The notes beneath the pieces were generated by a model. That model did not search any database. It saw only the letters and a program-made list of their open reading frames with translations, and was not told the DNA's origin. Positions 1 to 6,189 of a stretch of 8,028 nt of DNA are shown here, piece by piece. Position numbers and translations under genes: made by a program. Within the stretch, counting starts at the first letter, position 1; each line of letters begins with the position of its first letter. Source of the stretch: Spirochaeta sp. (lineage in GTDB: Bacteria; Spirochaetota; Spirochaetia; DSM-2461); assembly GCA_030635565.1 (NCBI GenBank), contig DAOVYP010000084.1:1-8028 (forward strand). The letters run 5' to 3'.

Positions 1-532
1 AAGGCGCCACATCAATCAGTTCCCGCCAGATATCACCGACATCCCTGTTTCCCTCAGTTATAAGCGTCGACAGGTAAGTACTCTCCGCCAGAGCTTCAAG
101 ACGGTTCAGTGCATCGCTATGATACTCCAGCGCCAGATGTTCACCGGCCTCAAGGGCCTGACCATTCCCGGGAGCCAACCATAACTCAATGGCCGTCCTC
201 AGATACAGGGTGGAAAGCAAACCGATTGGAAGTGCCGTTACGAACACAATCAGTGCAAAAGCCCCTATAAGCCGAATACGGAGCCTGCTGCCCGGAACGC
301 CGGCCCTCTGTTGAACGATCACCCTGGCAAAATTAATAACCGAGAGCACCAGAAAGGCAGCCGGAAAAATGATGGACAGAACCAGAAGGACGGGAGTCTG
401 ACCCGGATCGTCCCGGGTAACGGTTCCAAGCAGCTGTACCGCCCAGAGTAGAACCAGAAGGATGATGATGAAATAAATGATGATGATGAAACTCACCGAT
501 CGGTGGGAGGGCATACGGAACAGCCTTTTCAT
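1..532 (-). CDS. NtrY/AtoS-like membrane sensor histidine kinase, N-terminal part (3' truncated by window edge)
   Basis: The frame is open for 177 codons from the ATG at 532 to the window edge, so only the membrane sensor half is present. Three hydrophobic segments are visible at about residues 13-36, 47-68 and 89-110. Between the second and third lies a basic linker (residues 70-88, with GSRLRIRL), followed by a probable extracytoplasmic region. A run of TM helices followed by a basic G-S-x-L-x-x-R-L motif leading into a TM helix with a proline is typical of NtrY-type kinases, which phosphorylate NtrX/NtrC-type sigma-54 activators. The start is supported by GGAGG four bases upstream and by an ATGA overlap with the stop of the preceding gene, so the two are translationally coupled. 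Sharing a transcription unit with rpoN fits a role in sigma-54 control. The HAMP, PAS and kinase domains would lie outside the window, so the kinase assignment is inferred. Confidence 0.7.
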   Translation of the reverse strand, partial: MKRLFRMPSHRSVSFIIIIYFIIILLVLLWAVQLLGTVTRDDPGQTPVLLVLSIIFPAAFLVLSVINFARVIVQQRAGVPGSRLRIRLIGAFALIVFVTALPIGLLSTLYLRTAIELWLAPGNGQALEAGEHLALEYHSDALNRLEALAESTYLSTLITEGNRDVGDIWRELIDVAP

Positions 533-1047
533 TCCGCCTCCATCAGAGGATGGGTCAGGATACTCCAGGAACTTCGGTCCTGTTTGCGGCCGAAGAAGGA
601 TGTGATCGACATGGGAGGAAGCAGCAGGACCCGGTCAAGAAACAAGCGGCCTTTCAGTGATTCGTCAGGCTCCCATGGACCGAGAGAACTGAGTTCAAAA
701 TCATCCAGGAAGGAGAGTTCCTCGAGCAGAGCTCCGACATCAACCGGGGCCCCGCCGGATTCCGAATCGGCGCCGTAAATGAGATACCCCTCTCCCAGAG
801 GGTCTCGATGGGCATACCGGACTATCGTTTCATCCGAGCCGGCCAGTCGGAAAACCCAGGTCAGGCGGACCGTACTGCCGGAATCGAGAAGCCGTATTAT
901 CTCATTGCTCTGAAAGCCGTCAATCCGACCGCTTACCACGGCACGGTCGTTCCGAATCGAAGCATCCAGAGAGATTTCGAGAGCCGGGAGTATACAGGCC
1001 GACAGCAGCAGCAATACAACCCCGAACATTACCCCGGGGGAGAACAC
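529..1047 (-). CDS. Exported DUF4390-like protein (possible lipoprotein)
   Basis: This is a 172-residue protein of unknown function. I chose the GTG at 1047, one base after the ptsH stop, because AGGAAG lies about six bases upstream; an in-frame ATG at 1029 would give 166 residues and has a poor ribosome site. The N-terminus is a hydrophobic export signal (residues 5-18) ending in L-S-A-C, a plausible lipobox with Cys18; a signal-peptidase I site after LPA (residue 22) is the alternative. The mature part looks like a beta-rich domain: an N-terminal strand pair, a 'sG-x-V-x-L-x-W' strand near residue 60, a 'Y-x-I-Y' strand, and a late 'LDRVLLLPP' segment followed by an RSSW motif. This order resembles DUF4390, a family typically encoded next to NtrY kinases. 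Its ATGA overlap with an NtrY-like gene supports the match. The family assignment comes from remembered pattern and context, not a search. Confidence 0.55.
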   Translation of the reverse strand: MFSPGVMFGVVLLLLSACILPALEISLDASIRNDRAVVSGRIDGFQSNEIIRLLDSGSTVRLTWVFRLAGSDETIVRYAHRDPLGEGYLIYGADSESGGAPVDVGALLEELSFLDDFELSSLGPWEPDESLKGRLFLDRVLLLPPMSITSFFGRKQDRSSWSILTHPLMEAE

Positions 1048-1048
1048 A

Positions 1049-1315
1049 TTACTCTTCCTTGAATTTGTTGTCGAACAGCTCCGAGAGTTCGGCAACAGCA
1101 TCGTTTTCATCCGAACCTTCAGCGGAAACCGTCAATTCGGTCTTGTATGTGGCTCCGAGAGTAAGGATGTTCATGATCGATTTCGCATTGATCTTCACAT
1201 CATCCTTCTCGATCCAGATAGAGCTGTCAAACTGCTGGGCAGTCTGTACAATCAAGGAAGCCGGCCGGGCATGAATGCCGGCCCTGTTAAGTATCGTCAC
1301 GTTGCGCGTCGTCAC
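1049..1315 (-). CDS. ptsH: HPr, phosphocarrier protein of the PTS
   Basis: This is an 88-residue cytoplasmic protein of normal HPr length. The active-site motif A-G-I-H-A-R-P-A-S places the phosphorylated histidine at His15, the residue that accepts phosphate from enzyme I. The regulatory motif A-K-S-I-M-N-I-L places Ser46 where HPr kinase phosphorylates it. Both sites are intact, so this is a full dual-site HPr, not a divergent NPr. The start is GTG at 1315, whose G is the last base of the hprK stop (TAGTG). That overlap implies translational coupling of the kinase and its substrate; there is only a weak GGGG upstream. No enzyme I or EIIA gene is in the window, so it cannot be said from here whether HPr serves sugar transport, regulation, or both. 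Confidence 0.96.
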   Translation of the reverse strand: MTTRNVTILNRAGIHARPASLIVQTAQQFDSSIWIEKDDVKINAKSIMNILTLGATYKTELTVSAEGSDENDAVAELSELFDNKFKEE

Positions 1316-2307
1316 TACTGACCCCGTTTGTTCTCAAACTTGTCGAACCAGAGATTCCGGGCATTCTCGCTTTCATTCCACTGGATCAGGTTCTTGTTGA
1401 ATTCCCTTGCGGCGTGCACACCCTGATATTTCAATCTCTGGTTCAGTACTGCCGCTTCGATGATAATGGGGATATTTCGCCCCGGTTTCACCGGTAAGGT
1501 AATCAGAGGTATATTAACACCTAACATCGTAATCGTCTCGTCGGAAGTTCCCAATCGATCGTAATTCCTTGTGCTGTCCCATTCTTCCAGATGAAACACC
1601 ATTTCCACCGGCTTTCGGTCTCTGATCGAATTCATTCCGTAAACCTGAGCGATATCGATGATACCCATCCCCCGGATCTCCATGTGCTGCCCCATCACCT
1701 TGCTCGTTCCCTGCCCCCAGAGTGTGTTGCCATTCAGGCATTTGAGGAGAACCGCATCATCGGCAATCAGACGGTGACCCCTGTCAAGCAGCTCCAGGGC
1801 GGTTTCACTCTTTCCAACACCGCTTTCACCCTGGATGAGAATTCCCATGCCCTCCACCTCGACAAATACCGCGTGTATGGTCTGTTTGGGAGCGAAAATG
1901 TCATCAAGAGCCCTCAAGAGCCGAATTGAAAGAGCTGAGGAATCAAGAGGTGTCACCAGCAGGGGAATTCCGGCATCTTCGGCGGCATTCCGGAAAAACT
2001 CCGGGGGTTCGAGGTCGGAACAGAAAATAAAACAGGGAATATTGTATTTCAACAGCTTTTCCAGCTGCACCATCAGGATATCCAACGGTGCGGTTTCGAG
2101 ATAAGAGTACTCACCCCGGCCGACTAACTGAATACGCTCCCCGACAAATTTTTCAAAAAACCCCGTAAGGGCCATTCCCGGTCGGTTGATATCCGTCGAG
2201 TAAATCTCTTTGGACAGTCCTTTGCGACTGCAGACACAGCGCAGATCCAGGGCATTCGGACGCTCAGGCTCGAGATCAATTAAATCCAGTATTGTGAACT
2301 TGCTCAT
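1315..2307 (-). CDS. hprK: HPr kinase/phosphorylase
   Basis: HprK adds and removes phosphate on Ser46 of HPr, coupling carbon/energy status to regulation. The protein is 330 residues from the ATG at 2307. The N-terminal domain spans about residues 1-135 and includes the conserved 'INRPGMALTGFF' stretch at 40-51. The kinase domain follows, with the P-loop GESGVGKS at 160-167, 'HRLIADDAV' at 178-186, the HprK signature 'EIRGMGIIDI' at 210-219, and 'VKPGRNIPIIIE' at 273-284 near the C-terminus. The frame extends upstream to a TTG at 2364 that overlaps the hpf stop. I rejected that start because the known family N-terminus aligns with MSKFTILDL. The chosen ATG has no Shine-Dalgarno and lies seven bases from a TATAAT, so a leaderless transcript is possible. 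The gene ends in a one-base overlap with ptsH, its substrate gene. Confidence 0.96.
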   Translation of the reverse strand: MSKFTILDLIDLEPERPNALDLRCVCSRKGLSKEIYSTDINRPGMALTGFFEKFVGERIQLVGRGEYSYLETAPLDILMVQLEKLLKYNIPCFIFCSDLEPPEFFRNAAEDAGIPLLVTPLDSSALSIRLLRALDDIFAPKQTIHAVFVEVEGMGILIQGESGVGKSETALELLDRGHRLIADDAVLLKCLNGNTLWGQGTSKVMGQHMEIRGMGIIDIAQVYGMNSIRDRKPVEMVFHLEEWDSTRNYDRLGTSDETITMLGVNIPLITLPVKPGRNIPIIIEAAVLNQRLKYQGVHAAREFNKNLIQWNESENARNLWFDKFENKRGQ

Positions 2308-2314
2308 TGTAAAT

Positions 2315-2323
2315 ATTATATCA
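2315..2323 (-). promoter_or_regulatory. Extended -10 promoter directly before hprK
   Basis: On the minus strand this reads TGATATAAT, a perfect TATAAT (2320-2315) with an extended-10 TGn. No good -35 hexamer is found at 16-18 bp spacing (best CAATGG), as is common for extended -10 promoters. The predicted transcript start is at about 2308, one base before the hprK ATG. The assignment comes from motif and spacing only. Confidence 0.5.
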
Positions 2324-2331
2324 TGCAGAGG

Positions 2332-2354
2332 GCGGAGCCATTGGCAGGCCCCGC
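2332..2354 (-). other. GC-rich hairpin between hpf and hprK
   Basis: An 8-bp stem (2354-2347 with 2339-2332, one G-U pair) closes a 7-base loop in the RNA read from hpf into hprK. It begins seven bases after the hpf stop. It is not followed by a U-run, so it is not a canonical intrinsic terminator; it could protect the hpf 3' end, mark a processing site or attenuate read-through. It also overlaps the -35 region of the hprK promoter candidate. Confidence 0.45.
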
Positions 2355-2360
2355 GGACTT

Positions 2361-2657
2361 TCAATGATTCTGCATTTTCTCTTTTTCTTTTGTCGCCTTA
2401 GCCTCAATTTTATCAAACAGGGTATCGATAGCCTTGAACAGATCCCGGTCGGTTACCTTGATGTGCCCCATGGCACCCCAGCGGAAATGAATATTCGATT
2501 CCGCCTTGAACTCGCCGCTGTTGTGCTTGTCCAGGGTCAGGTGAAGATTCGCCACATGCTCCTTCAAATGGTCCAGGCGTTTCAGTTTCTTGTCGATATA
2601 CTCTTTGGTGCTGTTTCCGGGTGCAAAACCGTGGGTCCCCTTGACTTCGACCGTCAT
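2361..2657 (-). CDS. hpf: Ribosome hibernation promoting factor, short HPF/RaiA family
   Basis: The protein has 98 residues from the ATG at 2657, which has a perfect AGGAGG five bases upstream. An upstream extension of the frame by 12 codons lacks this support. The size and pattern fit a short-form HPF: an N-terminal strand (MTVEVKGTHG), a helix 'YIDKKLKRLDHL' near residues 20-31, central beta strands, a 'VTDRDLFKAIDTLFDKIEAKATKEKEK' helix near 67-95, and a basic C-terminus. There is no C-terminal dimerisation domain as in long HPF, so on family knowledge 100S formation would need a partner or follow the short-HPF mode. HPF binds the 30S decoding region in slow growth. Its place directly after rpoN is the classical arrangement in Gram-negative bacteria. 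Confidence 0.9.
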   Translation of the reverse strand: MTVEVKGTHGFAPGNSTKEYIDKKLKRLDHLKEHVANLHLTLDKHNSGEFKAESNIHFRWGAMGHIKVTDRDLFKAIDTLFDKIEAKATKEKEKMQNH

Positions 2658-2662
2658 CGCAT

Positions 2663-2668
2663 CCTCCT
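2663..2668 (-). promoter_or_regulatory. Ribosome binding site of hpf
   Basis: On the minus strand this is a perfect AGGAGG, five bases before the ATG at 2657. It decides the start of hpf against an upstream in-frame extension to 2693. Confidence 0.85.
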
Positions 2669-2714
2669 GTGATGTAGATGGAGGCTCTCTCAAATTGAAA
2701 GAACTTCTTTTTAA

Positions 2715-4106
2715 TTATCGCTGGTAGGAGGAGGGCAAATCAAGTTCATTCCGGTACTTGGCCACCGTTCTTCTGGCAAGATTGATTCCCCTTCTGGCCA
2801 GAAGATCGCTGAGTTTCTGATCCGATATGCGCTTATCCGGATCGGCCTCGGCCAGGATTTCCTTGATAACCTCTTTCGCGGCCACTTTCGAAACTCTCGA
2901 TCCTGAAGAACCGGCTCCGGAAATGGAATTGGTGAAGAAGAATTTCAGCTCAAAGAGCCCCCAGTCGGTCTGGACGTACTTGTTCGTTGTAATACGGGAA
3001 ACCGTGGCTTCATGTACCCCGATTTCTCCTGCAACATCCTTGAGAGTGAGAGGCTTGAGGAACCGGGGACCGCCTGAAAAGAAATCTCTCTGGAATTCAA
3101 TGATGGACCGCGCCGTTTTCAGCAGGGTGTTGTCCCTCTGTGCCAGGCTGTTGATGAAGTAGCGGGCTTCCCGTGAATGATCGGAGATGAAGCGTTTGGC
3201 ATCTTTGTCATCGGCGGCTTCTTCCCTGATTCTCTCGAACTCGGGGTCGACCCGTAAAACCGGAAGCACCTCGTCGTTCAGGATGAGAATATACTCCCCT
3301 TCATCTTTGCGGACCTCCAGGTCCGGTATGATGTACTGAGGCGCCTCGGTCGAATACAGGCGCCCCGGGAAGGGCATGAGCGTCCGGATGTATTCCTCGT
3401 AATCCTCCCAGTCTTCCTGAGAGATTTTCATACTCGTTCTCACATCCTCAGACCGCTTCTTCTCGAGAAGAGCGAGGGCCTCCATGACAAATCGTTCAAA
3501 ATCATCAGGACCATCACCCCGGATAGCCGCCTGGACCAGAAGAGATTCCCTCCAGTCGGTGCAGGCACAGCCTATGGGATCCATAGAGCGAACCAGGTTC
3601 AGGGCGTCATCCAGAATCTCCGGATCGGAGGTTTTCACCAGCAGATCCGGCGCCTCCCAGTGGAAACCGTCGTCATCGAGATTCCAGATAATCCTTTCAG
3701 CGAGGTCTGCGGTATCCTCAGGGACATCCATAAGACGTAACTGATCGATAAGATGGTCGTTAAGAGATTCCTCCCGGGACACCGCGCCTTCCAGAAAACG
3801 CTGTTTACTGTCCGGATCCCCCCTTGGCGCCGGCTGGTATCCCGGATCCGAGCTGTTGGCAAAGGGATCGGATTCGGTAACCTGGTTTTCACGGACCGCG
3901 GTTTCACTCACCGCCGGTGCATCAACCTCGCCTGCTTCCCGAACGACTTCCAGAGCCGGATTCTTATCTACCTCTTCCTGGATGGTTTCCCGCAGCTCCG
4001 ACAGGGGCATGGCCATCAGCTTGATGGACTGAATGAGTTTCTGGGTAATGACCTGTTTCTGGGCGAGACTCTGTTGAGTCGTCAGCCGCAAACCTTGTGC
4101 GGGCAA
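2715..4106 (-). CDS. rpoN: RNA polymerase sigma-54 factor RpoN
   Basis: This is a full-length sigma-54 of 463 residues, which directs RNA polymerase to -24/-12 promoters that need AAA+ activators. Region I (about 1-53) carries a Gln/Leu-rich start and 'QSIKLMAMPLSELRETIQEEVDKNPALE', the activator-interacting segment. An acidic, low-complexity region II linker covers about 55-110. The core-binding domain follows, then a helix-turn-helix around 355-376 ('LKDVAGEIGVHEATVSRIT') and the diagnostic RpoN box 'ARRTVAKYR' at 444-452, which reads the -24 element. The start is a TTG at 4106 with GGAGG six bases upstream; the nearby ATG at 4124-4122 is out of frame. The gene lies between the LPS-export genes and hpf. 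An NtrY-like kinase at the end of the same block is a likely upstream input for its activators. Confidence 0.96.
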   Translation of the reverse strand: MPAQGLRLTTQQSLAQKQVITQKLIQSIKLMAMPLSELRETIQEEVDKNPALEVVREAGEVDAPAVSETAVRENQVTESDPFANSSDPGYQPAPRGDPDSKQRFLEGAVSREESLNDHLIDQLRLMDVPEDTADLAERIIWNLDDDGFHWEAPDLLVKTSDPEILDDALNLVRSMDPIGCACTDWRESLLVQAAIRGDGPDDFERFVMEALALLEKKRSEDVRTSMKISQEDWEDYEEYIRTLMPFPGRLYSTEAPQYIIPDLEVRKDEGEYILILNDEVLPVLRVDPEFERIREEAADDKDAKRFISDHSREARYFINSLAQRDNTLLKTARSIIEFQRDFFSGGPRFLKPLTLKDVAGEIGVHEATVSRITTNKYVQTDWGLFELKFFFTNSISGAGSSGSRVSKVAAKEVIKEILAEADPDKRISDQKLSDLLARRGINLARRTVAKYRNELDLPSSYQR

Positions 4107-4112
4107 CCGGTT

Positions 4113-4117
4113 CCTCC
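4113..4117 (-). promoter_or_regulatory. Ribosome binding site supporting the TTG start of rpoN
   Basis: GGAGG on the minus strand lies six bases before the TTG at 4106. No in-frame ATG is available nearby, so this site decides a rare start codon for sigma-54. Confidence 0.7.
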
Positions 4118-4218
4118 AACTCCATGCTCTCTCAATCAGACGGCCGCGTCAAGGAAGTTGAATAGAGAATTGGTGAGGAGTGATGGATTCGGCCCGGAGA
4201 CAAAGCAGACGAAAACGC

Positions 4219-4247
4219 AGTATACGGCGCAAAGCCGCGTTCTCCAA
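4219..4247 (-). promoter_or_regulatory. Candidate internal promoter for rpoN
   Basis: On the minus strand TTGGAG (4247-4242) and TATACT (4224-4219, five of six consensus bases) are separated by exactly 17 bp. The -35 begins two bases after the lptB stop, and the predicted transcript would carry a leader of about 105 bases before rpoN. Spacing and the -10 are good but the -35 is weak (three of six bases). Confidence 0.4.
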
Positions 4248-4248
4248 T

Positions 4249-5013
4249 TCACATGGTAAAGTCCCGGCCCAGGTATATCTCCCGGGCCCTCTCATCTTCC
4301 ATCAGCTCTTCGGCGGTTCCGCCGGTGATGATTTCTCCATGGTTGATGATGTAGGCATGTCCGGTGATTGCCAGGGTATCCCTGACGTTATGATCGGTTA
4401 TAAGAATTCCGATGTTGCGTTCGGCCAGACGGCCGATGATATTCCGGAGGTCACCCACGGCAATGGGATCGATACCGCTGAAGGGTTCGTCAAGGAGCAG
4501 GAAGCGCGGATCGGTGGCCAGGGCGCGACAAACCTCGGTGCGGCGCCGCTCTCCGCCTGATAGGGTGTCGGCCCGGCGGTCGGCCAGTTCGATAATTCCC
4601 AGGTCTTCCAGCAGGTGCTCCTTCAGGGTTTTCCGTTCCGACCGTGTCAAACCTTTTCTGGCCTCCAGAACCGCCTGGATGTTCTGAGAAACGGTGAGTT
4701 TTCGGAAAACCGAGGGCTCCTGGGGCAGATAATTAATACCCAGCCGGGCTCGCCTGTACATGGGCTCGACGGTGATATCACGACCATCAAGCCATACCTT
4801 GCCCGAGTTGGCCCGGATGAAGCCGGCGATCATGTAGAACGTCGTGGTTTTACCGGCACCGTTTGGCCCGAGGAGGCCTACAACTTCCCCCTGCTTCATA
4901 CTGAAAGACACGTCGGCAACGGCCAGTGTCGCCCGGTACTGCTTTCTGAGGCCCTCGGCATGGAGAACCGCCAGATCCCCGGTTTTTGTTATATCGTCAC
5001 TCATTACCGTCAC
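4249..5013 (-). CDS. lptB: LPS export ABC transporter ATP-binding protein LptB
   Basis: This is a 254-residue cytoplasmic ATPase that powers extraction of lipopolysaccharide (or a similar glycolipid) from the inner membrane together with LptF, LptG and LptC. All ABC motifs are intact: Walker A GPNGAGKT at 49-56, Q-loop in 'YLPQEPSVFRKLTV' (Gln98), signature LSGGE at 151-155, Walker B FLLLDEP at 171-177, and H-loop His208 in 'ITDHNVRDTL'. The phrase 'YLPQEPSVFRKLTV' and the 'DHNVRDTL' segment are typical of LptB and separate it from general ABC ATPases. The start is taken as the GTG at 5013, which overlaps the lptA stop as GTGA; the in-frame ATG at 5004 would remove three residues. Neither has a strong Shine-Dalgarno, so translational coupling to lptA is likely. 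LptF and LptG are not in the window. Confidence 0.95.
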   Translation of the reverse strand: MTVMSDDITKTGDLAVLHAEGLRKQYRATLAVADVSFSMKQGEVVGLLGPNGAGKTTTFYMIAGFIRANSGKVWLDGRDITVEPMYRRARLGINYLPQEPSVFRKLTVSQNIQAVLEARKGLTRSERKTLKEHLLEDLGIIELADRRADTLSGGERRRTEVCRALATDPRFLLLDEPFSGIDPIAVGDLRNIIGRLAERNIGILITDHNVRDTLAITGHAYIINHGEIITGGTAEELMEDERAREIYLGRDFTM

Positions 5014-5648
5014 TCATCATTTTCACTGCTCGTCGTCAGGGCACCGGCCACTGCACCTTCCATTACGATTTCATCCGTATCCAGATTCACACGGATTCGA
5101 TCCGCACGGTATTCATCATCTTTCCTCCAGACGACGGGGCGACCGGATATCTCCAGAATGTTCTCTTCCATCCAGAATGTGGCGAACTCACCACGGCTCA
5201 CCATATCGTCCTTGATAAGCCTGACTGACACCTGCATGATCACCAGATCGTCTTCTTCCTGCAGATCCAGTGATTCACAACGGATGACTATGCCTTCTTC
5301 CTTGTCGACCAGAGATACCTGCTCCCTGAACCGGATGATTTTCGCTTCCCTGTCATAGTCGAAACGTCCGGAAGTCACCGTAATGCCTCTTTCCATATCC
5401 ATCAGGGAAATACCGCCGTTTCCGGAGATATGTGTATAATCCGGACCGCTCAGCTCCAGATGAGATGCGGTTATCACCATCTTGTCCGACTCAACCCGGG
5501 CATTACCGTCCAGGACCGTCTTCGACTTACTCCCACTCTGGGTACTGGAAACCTGGTCGGCGGAAAAACGCCAGGTCTCGGCCCCGATCCCGGCTGAAAC
5601 GGCGAGAAGAACGAGGAGCAACAGAGCTCTCCGGATGTCAGCCCTCAT
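5010..5648 (-). CDS. lptA: LPS transport periplasmic protein LptA (OstA-like)
   Basis: This is a 212-residue exported protein. A signal peptide with Arg-rich start and hydrophobic core covers residues 1-23, with probable cleavage after I-G-A (residue 23). The mature protein is made of repeated short beta strands ('GNARVESDKMVITASHLELSG', 'RGITVTSGRFDYDREAKIIRF', 'YRADRIRVNLDTDEIVMEGAV'), the LptA/OstA-N beta-jellyroll pattern in which successive molecules form a bridge carrying glycolipid across the periplasm. The ATG at 5648 lies inside the end of lptC (11-nt overlap) with GGAG seven bases upstream. The protein has an acidic C-terminal tail (SENDE). The assignment is supported by its position between lptC-like and lptB genes; sequence conservation in this family is naturally low. 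Confidence 0.88.
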   Translation of the reverse strand: MRADIRRALLLLVLLAVSAGIGAETWRFSADQVSSTQSGSKSKTVLDGNARVESDKMVITASHLELSGPDYTHISGNGGISLMDMERGITVTSGRFDYDREAKIIRFREQVSLVDKEEGIVIRCESLDLQEEDDLVIMQVSVRLIKDDMVSRGEFATFWMEENILEISGRPVVWRKDDEYRADRIRVNLDTDEIVMEGAVAGALTTSSENDE

Positions 5649-6171
5649 CCTTCAACTCCAGAGTCCCTTCCACACCATCGGTGAAACGATATGTTTCCCG
5701 GGCAATGTCGGCCACGAATCCTTCACCCGTAATGGTGATGCCGTCGCCTGATTCGATACGCACCTTGCCCTCGCCGGTGAGAAGGCGCTCCTTATCGTCC
5801 CAGTTCAGATACTCGGCCTCAAGACGGGAATCACCGGAGACATCATGGATACTGATTCCACCTTCGGCGATACCGTCGCGGTTGCCGGTGAATTCAATAC
5901 GATCGGCACTGCCTTCCAGGGTCTTTTCCCCCGCGGAATTAAACTCCCGTATGCCGGCTTCCAGGAACACCGTCACGTCTTTTTTACCGTAATTTTCCAC
6001 TCTTCCGGCCTCGATTTCCATACGGCCTGTGGAGGAAACGGTTACCTGACGAAAATTCTCCGAGACTGTGTCCGGTACCTCGCCGAGTGCCGCCGACACG
6101 CTTTGCTCAACATCACAGGAAACCATGAGCAACAGGATGAGAAAGATAAAAGCGCTAGGGAGTCTCGACAT
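5638..6171 (-). CDS. lptC: LptC-like LPS export protein, probable lipoprotein
   Basis: This is a 177-residue protein with an N-terminal hydrophobic segment (residues 7-18) ending L-M-V-S-C, which reads as a relaxed lipobox with Cys19. The rest is a short-strand beta pattern ('GRMEIEAGRVENY', 'GSADRIEFTGNRDGIAEGGISIHD', 'EAEYLNWDDKERLLTGEGKVRIESGDGITITGEGF') typical of LptC/DUF1239, which receives glycolipid from LptB2FG and hands it to LptA. Canonical LptC is anchored by an uncleaved TM helix; here a lipid anchor seems likely, and the residue after Cys is Asp, an inner-membrane retention signal in E. coli. It is first in the block, overlaps lptA by 11 nt, and its ATG has no Shine-Dalgarno. 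Confidence 0.83.
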   Translation of the reverse strand: MSRLPSAFIFLILLLMVSCDVEQSVSAALGEVPDTVSENFRQVTVSSTGRMEIEAGRVENYGKKDVTVFLEAGIREFNSAGEKTLEGSADRIEFTGNRDGIAEGGISIHDVSGDSRLEAEYLNWDDKERLLTGEGKVRIESGDGITITGEGFVADIARETYRFTDGVEGTLELKDEG

Positions 6172-6183
6172 TGAATAAAAGGT

Positions 6184-6189
6184 ATCATA
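6184..6189 (-). promoter_or_regulatory. Candidate -10 of the lptC promoter
   Basis: TATGAT on the minus strand lies 12 bases before the lptC ATG, within a small inverted repeat GGTAT-C-ATACC (6181-6191). The best -35 is TTGGGT (6214-6209) at a long 19-bp spacing. The predicted start would leave a leader of about six bases, too short for a ribosome site, consistent with the missing Shine-Dalgarno. The evidence is weak. Confidence 0.33.

Noticed and set aside
1048..1110. Longer start of the DUF4390-like gene inside ptsH
   Set aside because: It would overlap ptsH by over 60 bases and put a Ser/Thr/Asn-rich stretch before the signal peptide; the GTG at 1047 has a ribosome site.
2308..2364. Upstream TTG start for hprK overlapping the hpf stop
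   Set aside because: The family N-terminus aligns with the ATG at 2307; the extra 19 residues would be translated hairpin sequence.
2695..2710. Inverted repeat AAAGAA-G-TTCTTT after rpoN
   Set aside because: It has no loop and is AT-rich and short, so it is not a credible terminator or a recognised operator.
4142..4147. TTGACG on the minus strand as a second rpoN promoter
   Set aside because: No -10-like hexamer lies at 16-18 bp spacing (GAGCAT is the best).
4615..5358. Long plus-strand open frame of 247 codons across lptB and lptA
   Set aside because: It is antisense to two well-supported genes, has low-complexity Ser/Arg-rich translation, and no family resemblance.
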